From: an uncultured Collinsella sp.
GTDB lineage: Bacteria > Actinomycetota > Coriobacteriia > Coriobacteriales > Coriobacteriaceae
Assembly: GCA_900549555.1 (NCBI GenBank)
Contig: UROO01000104.1
Location: 1-6,188, forward strand
DNA length: 6,188 nt
Direction of reading: 5' to 3'
In this document: piece after piece, positions 1 to 6,140 of the stretch
Layout of the letters: each line of letters opens with the position of its first letter
How positions within the stretch are numbered: position 1 is the first letter of the stretch
Translations under genes and position numbers: made by a program
Notes under the pieces: generated by a model
What the model was told of the DNA's origin: nothing
The model's database searches: none
What the model saw: the letters and a program-made list of their open reading frames with translations, nothing else

Positions 1-55
1 GTACGCGACCGACGATTGAACGTCAGATTGCCGCTTAGGGGCGTTTGCAGCGTCG

Positions 56-90
56 GTAGGTTACGGCGTTCGTAGAACGCCGTAACCTAC
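56..90 (-). terminator. Perfect 16-bp hairpin at the end of ileS (candidate terminator without U-tract)
   Basis: Bases 56-71 and 75-90 are exact reverse complements (16 bp, all matched) around a 3-base loop, gta at 72-74. The ileS stop codon (87-89) lies inside one arm, so the hairpin would form as soon as the ribosome leaves. It sits where a terminator is expected, but no run of T follows on either strand, so it is not a textbook intrinsic terminator. It could be a U-less terminator, a 3'-end stabiliser of the ileS mRNA, or a protein-binding palindrome. The structure is certain from sequence; the terminator role is inferred. Confidence 0.5.
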
Positions 91-2888
91 AAAGCGTCAG
101 CGCAGCGCTTGCAGATATGCGCGTGGCCGTTGTACTCGCCGACAGTGGTGCGATAGTTCCAGCAACGGTCGCAGCACTCGCCCTCGGCAGCCTCAATAGC
201 AACGGAAAGCTCCTCGCCCTGGGTCAGCTCAACATCGGAGACGATGTAGAACTCGGCCAGGTCGACGGCTTTGTCGCCGGTCAACAGCGCATACATCTCG
301 GCGGGAACGACCGCCTTGACGCGAACCTGCTGGCTCTTGGTGAAGGTGCCGGCAGAACGGGCATCCTCAAGGGCCTTGGTCACGGCGCTACGGAGCTCGA
401 GCGAAGCCTCGAGCACGCCCTCAAACTCATTGGCCTCGTCGACCGTGATAGGCGACTTGTACCAATCGAGCAGCGCGGCGTACTTCTGGTGATCGACGCA
501 GCCGGCGGGCGCATAGGCCATGGCCTCGTCGACGGTGTAGGACAAGATCGGCTGCAGATCGCGCATGAGCATCGAGAAGAGCTCGGCGAGCACGGTCTGA
601 GCGCTGCGGCGCTCGAGCGAGCCGGGCTTCTCGCAGTACAGACGATCCTTCAGGGCGTCGAGGTACACGTTGGAGAGCTCGGTAACCACAAAGTCGTAAA
701 GCGCACGGTAGGCGCGCGGGAACTCGTAGCAGGCGTAGGCATCGTCGACCTCGGCCTGGACCTGGGTCAGGCGGGCAACCATGAGCTTGTCGAGCGGCAG
801 CAGGTCGGCAAAGGCGACACCGTCGGTCTCGGGCTCAAACTGACCCTCGAGCTCGGAGAGCAGGAAGCGCAGCGTGTTGCGGAAACGGCGGTAGGCATCG
901 GACGTACGAGCGAGAATCTCGTGGTCGATGGAAACGTCGGAGCTGGTGTCGACCGAGGCGACCCACAGGCGGATGATGTCGGCGCCCATCTCGTCGCAGA
1001 CCTTGTTGGGGTCGATGACGTTGCCGAGCGACTTGGACATCTTGCGGCCCTGACCGTCGAGCGTGAAGCCCTGCGAGACGACTGCCTTGTACGGAGCATG
1101 GCCGTTGGCGCCCACAGAGGTGAGCAGCGAGCTCTGGAACCAACCGCGGTGCTGGTCGGAGCCTTCGAGATACACGTCAGCCGGGTACTCAAGCTCGGGG
1201 CGATACTCGCAGACGGCCTTCCAGGAGACGCCGGAATCCCACCACACGTCGAGGATGTCCTTATCGGCCTTGAGGTGATGGCCGCCGCACTTGGGGCAGA
1301 CGCAGGCCTCACCCAGGTAGCTCTCGGGAGCGTCGGTGAACCAGGCGTCAGAGCCTTTCTCGTGGAAGAGCTTGATGACGGCGTCGAGCGTGGCATCGTT
1401 CATGACCTTCTCGCCGCAGTCGGCGCAGGTGTAGCTCGGGATGGGCACGCCCCAGTTGCGCTGACGGCTGATGCACCAGTCGGGACGCTGCTCGACCATG
1501 GCACCGATACGGTTGGCCGCGTGGGCCGGATACCACTTGACGTTCTCGCGGACCTCTTTGCCAGCCTGCTCGCGCAAACCGGTCTTGTCCATCGAGACAA
1601 ACCACTGGTCAGTAGCACGGAAGAGCACCGGGTGCTTGCAGCGCCAGCAGTGCGGATAGCTGTGCGTGATCTTCTTCTCGAGAACCAGGGTGCCGCGCTC
1701 GCGCAGGAACTCGATGATATGCGGGTTGGCCTCATCGGTATCCATACCGCTGAAGGGACCACCGGTGCCAAACTCCTCGCCGGTGTAGAACTTGCCGTCG
1801 TCATCGACCGGCATGCAGATGTCGGTGATGCCCTCCTTGAGGCAGGCAAAGTAGTCGTCGACGCCGTGGCCGGGCGAGTTATGGACGATACCGGTACCGT
1901 CGTCGACACCGACGTAATCGGCCAGCAGCGCCACGCCCTCAACACCGTCAAAGATCGGCTGCTTATAGTGGATGTGGTGGAAGGTCTCGGCGGGAACCAC
2001 ATAGGGCTTGCCGTCGACCATAACCGGGGCGTACTCCCAGCCAAACTCCTCGCAGCACTTGGGAGCCAGGTCCTCGAGCATGACCTCGGCACGGCCATCG
2101 TGCTCAACGGCGACATAGGCGGCGCCGGGCTTAAGGGAAACGGCCTGGTCAGAGGGGATGGTCCACGGCGTGGTCGTCCAGATGATGAAGTCAACCGGGC
2201 CGTCGAAGTTCTCGAGGCCGGCGGGCTTGGAGGTCATCTCGAAGCGCACGAAAATGGAGGGGCTCGTCTCGTCAGAGTACTCAATCTCGGCCTCGGCGAG
2301 TGCGGTGTGGCAGTGCTTGCACCAGTGAACCGGCTTGTGGCCGCGATAGATCATGCCCTTGTCGAACATAGCCTTGAAGACCTCGATGTCGGCGGCGTCA
2401 TGCTGGTGATAGAGCGTCAGATAGGGATTGTCCCAGTCGCCGAGCACGCCCAGGCGACGGAAGCCGGCCTTCTGCAGCTCGATGTTCTCGACAGCGAACT
2501 TGTTGCAAAGCTCGCGGATCTTAGCCGTGGAGGTCTGGTTGAACTTCTCGGTGCCGAGCTTCTCCTCGACCTTGTGCTCGATCGGCTGACCGTGGCAGTC
2601 CCAACCGGGGACATAGGGAACCTCATAGCCCTGCATCATCCAGTAACGGTTGATCATGTCCTTGGAGATCTTATTCATGGCGTGGCCGATGTGGATCGGG
2701 CCGTTGGCGTACGGAGGGCCGTCGTGCAGCACGAACTTCTTGTGACCCTCGTTCTTCTTTAAAACTTGCTCGTAGACCTTGTTGTCCTGCCAGTCCTTGA
2801 GTCGCTTGGGCTCGGACTTGGAAAGACCGGCACGCATGGGAAATCCGGTTTTGGGCAGATTCATCGTCTGCTTGTACTCGTTTGCCAC
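87..2888 (-). CDS. ileS: Isoleucyl-tRNA synthetase (IleRS), complete
   Basis: This cytoplasmic class I aminoacyl-tRNA synthetase charges tRNA-Ile with isoleucine using ATP and edits mischarged valine. The 933-residue length is normal for bacterial IleRS. Visible signatures in order: N-terminal NLPKTGFPMR (10-19), HIGH (66-69) in HDGPPYANGPIHIGH, the editing-domain WTTTPWTIPSD (237-247) and GTGIVHNSPGHGVDDY (331-346), DWCISRQRNWGVPIP (470-484), KMSKS (616-620), and a C-terminal zinc ribbon C906-C909/C926-C929. Further cysteines (C488, C491, C531, C534) suggest a second metal site. The start is GTG at 2888: it gives the family-typical N-terminus and has an AAAGGGG ribosome site 4 bases upstream. 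The gene is preceded by an Ile T-box and followed by a hairpin over its TAG stop. It looks like the housekeeping E. coli-like form. The editing motif reads VHNSPGHG where VHTAPGHG is more usual; otherwise nothing is broken. Confidence 0.98.
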   Translation of the reverse strand: MANEYKQTMNLPKTGFPMRAGLSKSEPKRLKDWQDNKVYEQVLKKNEGHKKFVLHDGPPYANGPIHIGHAMNKISKDMINRYWMMQGYEVPYVPGWDCHGQPIEHKVEEKLGTEKFNQTSTAKIRELCNKFAVENIELQKAGFRRLGVLGDWDNPYLTLYHQHDAADIEVFKAMFDKGMIYRGHKPVHWCKHCHTALAEAEIEYSDETSPSIFVRFEMTSKPAGLENFDGPVDFIIWTTTPWTIPSDQAVSLKPGAAYVAVEHDGRAEVMLEDLAPKCCEEFGWEYAPVMVDGKPYVVPAETFHHIHYKQPIFDGVEGVALLADYVGVDDGTGIVHNSPGHGVDDYFACLKEGITDICMPVDDDGKFYTGEEFGTGGPFSGMDTDEANPHIIEFLRERGTLVLEKKITHSYPHCWRCKHPVLFRATDQWFVSMDKTGLREQAGKEVRENVKWYPAHAANRIGAMVEQRPDWCISRQRNWGVPIPSYTCADCGEKVMNDATLDAVIKLFHEKGSDAWFTDAPESYLGEACVCPKCGGHHLKADKDILDVWWDSGVSWKAVCEYRPELEYPADVYLEGSDQHRGWFQSSLLTSVGANGHAPYKAVVSQGFTLDGQGRKMSKSLGNVIDPNKVCDEMGADIIRLWVASVDTSSDVSIDHEILARTSDAYRRFRNTLRFLLSELEGQFEPETDGVAFADLLPLDKLMVARLTQVQAEVDDAYACYEFPRAYRALYDFVVTELSNVYLDALKDRLYCEKPGSLERRSAQTVLAELFSMLMRDLQPILSYTVDEAMAYAPAGCVDHQKYAALLDWYKSPITVDEANEFEGVLEASLELRSAVTKALEDARSAGTFTKSQQVRVKAVVPAEMYALLTGDKAVDLAEFYIVSDVELTQGEELSVAIEAAEGECCDRCWNYRTTVGEYNGHAHICKRCADAL

Positions 2889-2892
2889 GGTA

Positions 2893-2899
2893 CCCCTTT
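2893..2899 (-). promoter_or_regulatory. Ribosome binding site of ileS deciding a GTG start
   Basis: On the minus strand AAAGGGG stands 4 bases before the GTG at 2888. An ATG slightly upstream (2907-2905) is out of frame with IleRS and lies before this site, and the in-frame ATG at codon 9 lacks a site of its own. This supports GTG as the true start. Confidence 0.65.
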
Positions 2900-2931
2900 C
2901 TTGTCATGGGCGCGCACGCCCGTTGGGCACC

Positions 2932-2968
2932 AAAAAAGCGCCCGTCCCTGCAAGCTGGGACGAAGCGC
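2932..2968 (-). terminator. T-box attenuator terminator upstream of ileS
   Basis: On the minus strand GCGCTTCGTCCC (2968-2957) pairs with GGGACGGGCGC (2948-2938), with one bulged U and one G-U pair. Six T follow (2937-2932). The 5' arm shares bases with the 3' side of the antiterminator (2965-2952), so the two folds exclude each other. This shows control by premature transcription termination rather than by hiding the ribosome site, which lies about 33 bases further downstream. Confidence 0.92.
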
Positions 2969-3240
2969 CACAAAACGGGCTGCACGCCCGCAAAAGCTCT
3001 TCGCTTAACCACCCAGCTTAGATGCCCTCGCCCGCGTATTCGCGCGCTCGCATCCGTTACTCGGCTGGCCTGTATCGACGACCATCTCGGCGATGTCTAC
3101 TAAGACGAACCTGCGCGGTACGTCCGTTGGGACCGCAGCTCCGGGGTGATTTTCATCGGTCGCATGCACGGGTTCTCAGCGCTCCCCGCTCTCTGTAGTA
3201 TGCGGACGGCCGACTACTCGTCCCCATCAACGCTTATGCG
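2932..3240 (-). promoter_or_regulatory. T-box riboswitch leader for ileS, isoleucine-specific
   Basis: This leader RNA senses uncharged tRNA-Ile and lets ileS transcription continue when charging is low. Read on the minus strand, Stem I has a lower helix GGGG (3225-3222)/CCCC (3146-3143) and then the specifier loop. The loop has AGTA (3218-3215) on its 5' side and GAAAATCA (3154-3147) opposite. The specifier codon is ATC (3150-3148), followed by a purine as in known T-boxes. The upper helix is GTCGG/CCGAT, with CGCAT/ATGCG above. Stem II is CTGCGGT (3138-3132) with ACCGCGCAG (3119-3111). Stem III is GATGC (3054-3050)/GCATC (3025-3021) with an inner CGCG-AATA-CGCG. The antiterminator has helix A1 AAGCTGGG (3019-3012)/CCCAGCTT (2959-2952), a 7-nt bulge TGGTTAA (3011-3005), and helix A2 GCGAAG (3004-2999)/CTTCGT (2965-2960). 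TGGT can pair with an ACCA tRNA end, matching the A discriminator of tRNA-Ile. The structure was folded by eye; the 5' end is inferred from the promoter. Confidence 0.93.
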
Positions 3241-3244
3241 GAGT

Positions 3245-3253
3245 ATGCTAGCA
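3245..3253 (-). promoter_or_regulatory. Extended -10 promoter of the ileS T-box leader
   Basis: The minus strand reads TG-C-TAGCAT (TG at 3253-3252, hexamer 3250-3245), the TGnTATAAT arrangement with 4 of 6 hexamer matches. No good -35 hexamer sits 16-18 bases upstream, which is typical of extended -10 promoters. The predicted start near 3240-3238 leaves about 13-15 bases before the first T-box helix, the expected spacing. This positional fit is the main support. Confidence 0.55.
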
Positions 3254-3287
3254 CGTTCCGCGCCGGCTAAAAACCCTCAACACTGGT

Positions 3288-3316
3288 TTTATACGTTCGA
3301 AATTTCTCGCTATTAC
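3288..3316 (+). promoter_or_regulatory. Possible promoter of the dehydrogenase gene
   Basis: TTTATA (3288-3293) and TATTAC (3311-3316) each match a sigma-70 hexamer at 4 of 6 positions and are 17 bases apart, giving a start near 3323 and a leader of about 50 bases. The alternative -10 TATACG (3290-3295) has no partner. CGTTCGA (3294-3300) lies in the spacer and its reverse complement TCGAACG lies at 3355-3361, so an operator or a leader hairpin is conceivable. This is a weak prediction. Confidence 0.3.
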
Positions 3317-3363
3317 AGCCCTGCTCTAGGAGCAAAATACCTGAAAGCACTCTATCGAACGAA

Positions 3364-3369
3364 AGAAGG
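3364..3369 (+). promoter_or_regulatory. Ribosome binding site of the dehydrogenase gene
   Basis: AGAAGG ends 5 bases before ATG 3375. This favours that start over the in-frame ATG at codon 6, which has no comparable site. Confidence 0.7.
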
Positions 3370-3374
3370 TTGCT

Positions 3375-4457
3375 ATGCGCACGATTGGAATGAGCGACTA
3401 CACCGTTGGCGAGGATTGCTTTGACGAGCTGCCCGCCGCACTGGCGGAGTACGGCGCGACAAAGGTCGCGATCATCGGTGGCAAGCGGGCACTGGCCGCA
3501 GCACTTCCCGGTATCGAAGCTGCGCTGGCAGGTACCGACGTCGAGATTCTGGAGACGCGCGTCTACGGTACCAACAGTACGCGTGCCAATATCGCCAAGG
3601 TCGTGAACTCCCCTGCCTGCCAGGAAGCCGACGTGCTCATTGCCTGTGGCGGCGGCAAGGCGCTCGATACCGTCAAGACGGAGGCCATCGAGCTCAAGAA
3701 GATCGTCTTTACGGTGCCGACGATCTGCTCCAACTGCTCGGCCGCGACCGCCATTGCCGTCGTGTATAACGACGACGGCTCGCTCGAGGGCTATTCGTAC
3801 CCCAACAGACCGGCGCACATCTTCATCAACCCCAAGATCATCGCCGAGGCACCGGCAGAGTACTTCTGGGCCGGCGTGGGCGATGCCCTGTCTAAACAGC
3901 CCGAGGTCGAGTACGCCACGAGCGCCGGCAACCTGGAGCACACCGCCGGTCTTGGCCTGGCGCTCGCCCACACCTGTTCCGAGCCACTGTTTACCTATGG
4001 CGTCCAGGGTCTTGAGGACGTGCGCCAGAACCTGTCGAGCGAGGCCGTCAAGCAGATCGCGCTCGACATCGTGGTCAACACGGGCTACGTCTCCAACCTG
4101 ACCAACCAAAACGATTACTACTACAACTCGAGCGTGGCGCACGCGTTCTACAACGCCACCTGCAGCATTCCGCGCGAGGGCACCTACCTGCACGGCGAGG
4201 TCGTAAGCCTGGGCGTGCTCGTGCTGTTCGCCTACACGGGCGACACCGAGAACCTTAAGCACTACGCTGCCTTTAACAAGCAGATGGGGCTGCCCGTGAC
4301 GCTTGAGCAGGTCGGCCTTACCGAGGCCGACATCCCGGCGCTGTGTGAGAATGCCCACGCCACCAACGAGTGGAAGCAGGGTAACCCGGAGCCCTTCACC
4401 GACGAGAAGTTCGCCGCCGCCATCAAGGCCGCCAACGCCTACGGACACACGCTCTAG
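3375..4457 (+). CDS. Iron-containing alcohol dehydrogenase family protein (glycerol-dehydrogenase-like)
   Basis: This is a cytoplasmic NAD(P)-dependent, metal-dependent oxidoreductase of the group III (iron) alcohol dehydrogenase fold, nearest in layout to GldA/HcxA-type enzymes. The 360 residues are a normal length. An N-terminal Rossmann-like half carries KVAIIGGKRAL (30-40) and the dinucleotide-binding CGGGKALDTVK (91-101), then TVPTICSNCSAATAIAVVY (113-131). The C-terminal half supplies the likely metal ligands: Asp170 in AGVGDALSK, His256 in SSVAHAFYNA, and His273 in LHGEVV. The N-terminus aligns in layout with GldA (MR...YTVGED against MD...YIQGAD), supporting ATG 3375. The gene is divergent from ileS and is followed by its own terminator, so it is probably monocistronic. 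The substrate cannot be read from sequence: glycerol, a 2-hydroxy acid or another small alcohol are possible. After GDAL it has SKQPE where GldA has ATWFE, so I give no gene symbol. The fold assignment is sure, the substrate is not. Confidence 0.93.
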   Translation: MRTIGMSDYTVGEDCFDELPAALAEYGATKVAIIGGKRALAAALPGIEAALAGTDVEILETRVYGTNSTRANIAKVVNSPACQEADVLIACGGGKALDTVKTEAIELKKIVFTVPTICSNCSAATAIAVVYNDDGSLEGYSYPNRPAHIFINPKIIAEAPAEYFWAGVGDALSKQPEVEYATSAGNLEHTAGLGLALAHTCSEPLFTYGVQGLEDVRQNLSSEAVKQIALDIVVNTGYVSNLTNQNDYYYNSSVAHAFYNATCSIPREGTYLHGEVVSLGVLVLFAYTGDTENLKHYAAFNKQMGLPVTLEQVGLTEADIPALCENAHATNEWKQGNPEPFTDEKFAAAIKAANAYGHTL

Positions 4458-4466
4458 CTCTAACCC

Positions 4467-4509
4467 AAAACCACCACAAAGGGGACAGGCACCTTTGTGG
4501 TGGTTTTTT
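4467..4509. terminator. Bidirectional intrinsic terminator between the convergent dehydrogenase and DUF523 genes
   Basis: AAAACCACCACAAAGG (4467-4482) pairs perfectly with 4492-4507 (16 bp). On the plus strand six T (4504-4509) close the stem, giving a classic terminator 9 bases after the dehydrogenase stop. On the minus strand the stem ends in four T, then GGG, so it should also stop DUF523 transcripts, less strongly. It overlaps the DUF523 stop codon (4508-4510). The loop, drawn as 4485-4491, reads ACAGGCA and is nearly the same as that of the hairpin at 4981-5018. Confidence 0.9.
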
Positions 4510-4963
4510 ATTGCTCAAGTATTTTGGGGTCGAACTCGCTAGCCGGAATGACGCGGTGGCCGTGACGCAGCAACAGATCGACGAAAACGCCGTTGCCCGC
4601 GGTGAGCGTACCGCTAAAGGTGCCGTCGTAGATGCGACCCGCGCCGCACGAGGGGCTGCGGTCCTGCAAGATGCACGCAGCAATCTCGGAAGGGCCGCCC
4701 GCTTGCTCGCACATGTCGAGCGCACGTTGAGCGCCCAGGCGGAATTCCCGGTCAACGGACACGCCCTCGCAGGTACGGACTTCGCAGTTCACAATCTCGG
4801 ACGGGTCGCGCGGCGTGGGCAGGCCGCCAAAGACCTCAGGGCACACCAAGAGGACCTCGGTCCCCGTACGCTCGCAAGCCTCGACCAACGCGCGGTGGTA
4901 ATTATCGAGGCCGTTATACTTGCAGCTCTCGCCCATCAAACAGGCACTCACCACGATCTTCAT
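4508..4963 (-). CDS. DUF523 family protein (TudS-like, probable Fe-S protein)
   Basis: A 151-residue cytoplasmic protein with all hallmarks of DUF523: VSACLMGESCKYNG (5-18), CPEVFGGLPTPRDP (41-54), and LQDRSPSCGAGRIYDGTF (99-116) followed by a GNG turn. From memory, one characterised member, TudS, is a [4Fe-4S] thiouracil desulfidase whose cluster is held by three cysteines. C8, C41 and C106 are the obvious equivalents here, with S103 near the last; C14 is also family-conserved. Whether this protein desulfurates thiouracil is not known. Start: ATG 4963 has GGGAGGG (4976-4970) 6 bases upstream and begins right at the family's first strand (MKIVVSACL). An in-frame ATG at 5005 would place the terminator hairpin of the upstream gene inside the coding region and is rejected. 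The gene is convergent with the dehydrogenase and separated from ftsH by a terminator, so it is probably a solo gene, although no promoter is evident in the short gap. Confidence 0.9.
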   Translation of the reverse strand: MKIVVSACLMGESCKYNGLDNYHRALVEACERTGTEVLLVCPEVFGGLPTPRDPSEIVNCEVRTCEGVSVDREFRLGAQRALDMCEQAGGPSEIAACILQDRSPSCGAGRIYDGTFSGTLTAGNGVFVDLLLRHGHRVIPASEFDPKILEQ

Positions 4964-4980
4964 ACATATCCCTCCCAAGC

Positions 4981-5018
4981 AAAACGCCCCATTTGAGATA
5001 GGCACTCAAATGGGGCGT
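4981..5018 (-). terminator. Intrinsic terminator of ftsH
   Basis: ACGCCCCATTTGAG (4984-4997) and 5005-5018 are exact reverse complements (14 bp) around the 7-base loop ATAGGCA (plus strand). On the minus strand the stem is followed by four T (4984-4981), 26 bases after the ftsH stop and just before the DUF523 ribosome site. The T-run is short, so some read-through into DUF523 is possible. No T-run follows on the plus strand. Confidence 0.8.
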
Positions 5019-5044
5019 CGATATTTACTGACCCGAATGCAACG

Positions 5045-6140
5045 CTACTGCTGCTTAGGCATTAGCGGATTTTCGCGAGTGAGGAGATTCATGAACTCCT
5101 CGCCCGTGATCGTCTCCTTCTTGTACAGATAACGAGCCAGCTCATAGAGCTTAAACTTGTTCTCCTTCAGGATCTGCAGGGCGCGATCATGCGCATCCTC
5201 AATCAACTTGGCGACAATTGCGTCCACGCGCTCGGCCGTACCGGGGGCGCAGGTGAGCGACGTATCCTGGTTGAGGTACGCATTTTGGACAGTACCGAGC
5301 GCCATCATGCCAAACTCATCGGACATACCAAAGCGCGTCACCATGTTGCGGGCGAGCTTGGTTGCTTGCTCGATATCGTTGGCGGCGCCGGTCGTCATCT
5401 CGCCAAAGATGAGCTCCTCGGCGGCACGTCCGCCGCAGTAGACGGCGAGCTTGTCCAGCACCTCCTGGCGCGTGGTCAGGAAGCGCTCATCCTCCTCGAC
5501 CTGCATGGTGTAGCCCAGAGCACCGCTCGTGCGCGGCACGATGGTGATCTTGGTGACCGGCGCAGACCCCTTCTGGCGGGCTGCGACGATAGCATGGCCG
5601 ATCTCGTGGTAGGAAACGACCTGCTTCTCGTGGTCGGACAGCACCGTGGACTTACGCTGCTGACCAGCAATGACGACCTCCACCGACTCCTCAAAGTCGT
5701 CCTGGGTCGCTCGCTTGCGACCTTCGCGGACCGCGCGAAGGGCGCCCTCATTGATGATGTTGGCCAGGTCGGCACCCGAAGCGCCGGGCGTGGCGCGGGC
5801 AATCGCGGTCAGGTCAATCGGCGGCTCCGTCTTCACGCTCTTGGCATGCAGCTCAAGGATGTTCTTGCGGCCGGTCAGGTCGGGCAGCTCAACGGGGATG
5901 CGACGGTCAAAACGACCGGGACGCAGCAGAGCCGGGTCAAGGCTGTCGGGACGGTTGGTAGCAGCGAGAACAACGATACCCTTGTGGTTATCGAAGCCGT
6001 CCATCTCGGTCAGCAGCTGGTTGAGCGTCTGCTCGCGCTCGTCGTTGCCGCTAAAGCCGCCGCCATCGCGCTTTTTGCCGATGGTATCGATCTCGTCGAT
6101 AAAGACGATGCACGGGGCCTTTTCCTTGGCCTGCTTAAAC
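5045..6140 (-). CDS. ftsH: ATP-dependent zinc metalloprotease FtsH, C-terminal part (5' end cut off by contig end)
   Basis: FtsH is a membrane-anchored hexameric AAA+ protease that unfolds and degrades membrane and short-lived cytosolic proteins. The genomic part encodes 364 residues, starting at FKQAKEKAPC. Seen in order: Walker B CIVFIDEID (plus-strand 6112-6086), sensor-1 AATNRP, the second region of homology with LLRPGRFDRR and its two arginine-finger candidates, the zinc protease motif HEIGH (5608-5594), and the third zinc ligand Asp in GAANDIEQAT. The C-terminus LMPKQQ ends at TAG 5045-5047. Missing beyond the contig end are the two N-terminal membrane segments, the periplasmic domain and Walker A, roughly 250-300 residues judged against usual lengths near 640. 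The frame could be opened further to an ATG at 6157, but those first codons (MCIRD) are Nextera adapter and must not be annotated. The gene is intact as far as seen and is followed by a terminator. Confidence 0.97.

Noticed and set aside
1..55. Possible start of another gene or RNA left of ileS
   Set aside because: No start codon with a ribosome site, no RNA motif and too little sequence to support any call.
117..2762. 881-residue plus-strand open frame opposite ileS
   Set aside because: It runs in exact antisense codon register to a certain gene, and its Leu/Val/Gly/Ala/Asp-rich sequence has no recognisable domain. It is explained by the absence of TTA/CTA/TCA codons in ileS.
2671..3012. 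113-residue minus-strand frame starting in the T-box and overlapping ileS out of frame
   Set aside because: Its start lies in the antiterminator bulge, it has no ribosome site, and it reads through the attenuator and the ileS 5' end in another frame. RNA structure explains the region better.
3267..4448. 393-residue minus-strand open frame opposite the dehydrogenase
   Set aside because: Same codon-register antisense shadow; it has no family motif and the plus-strand product has clear catalytic residues.
4964..5005. Longer DUF523 start at 5005
   Set aside because: It would put the ftsH terminator hairpin and the GGGAGGG ribosome site inside the coding region and add 14 residues absent from the family's usual start.
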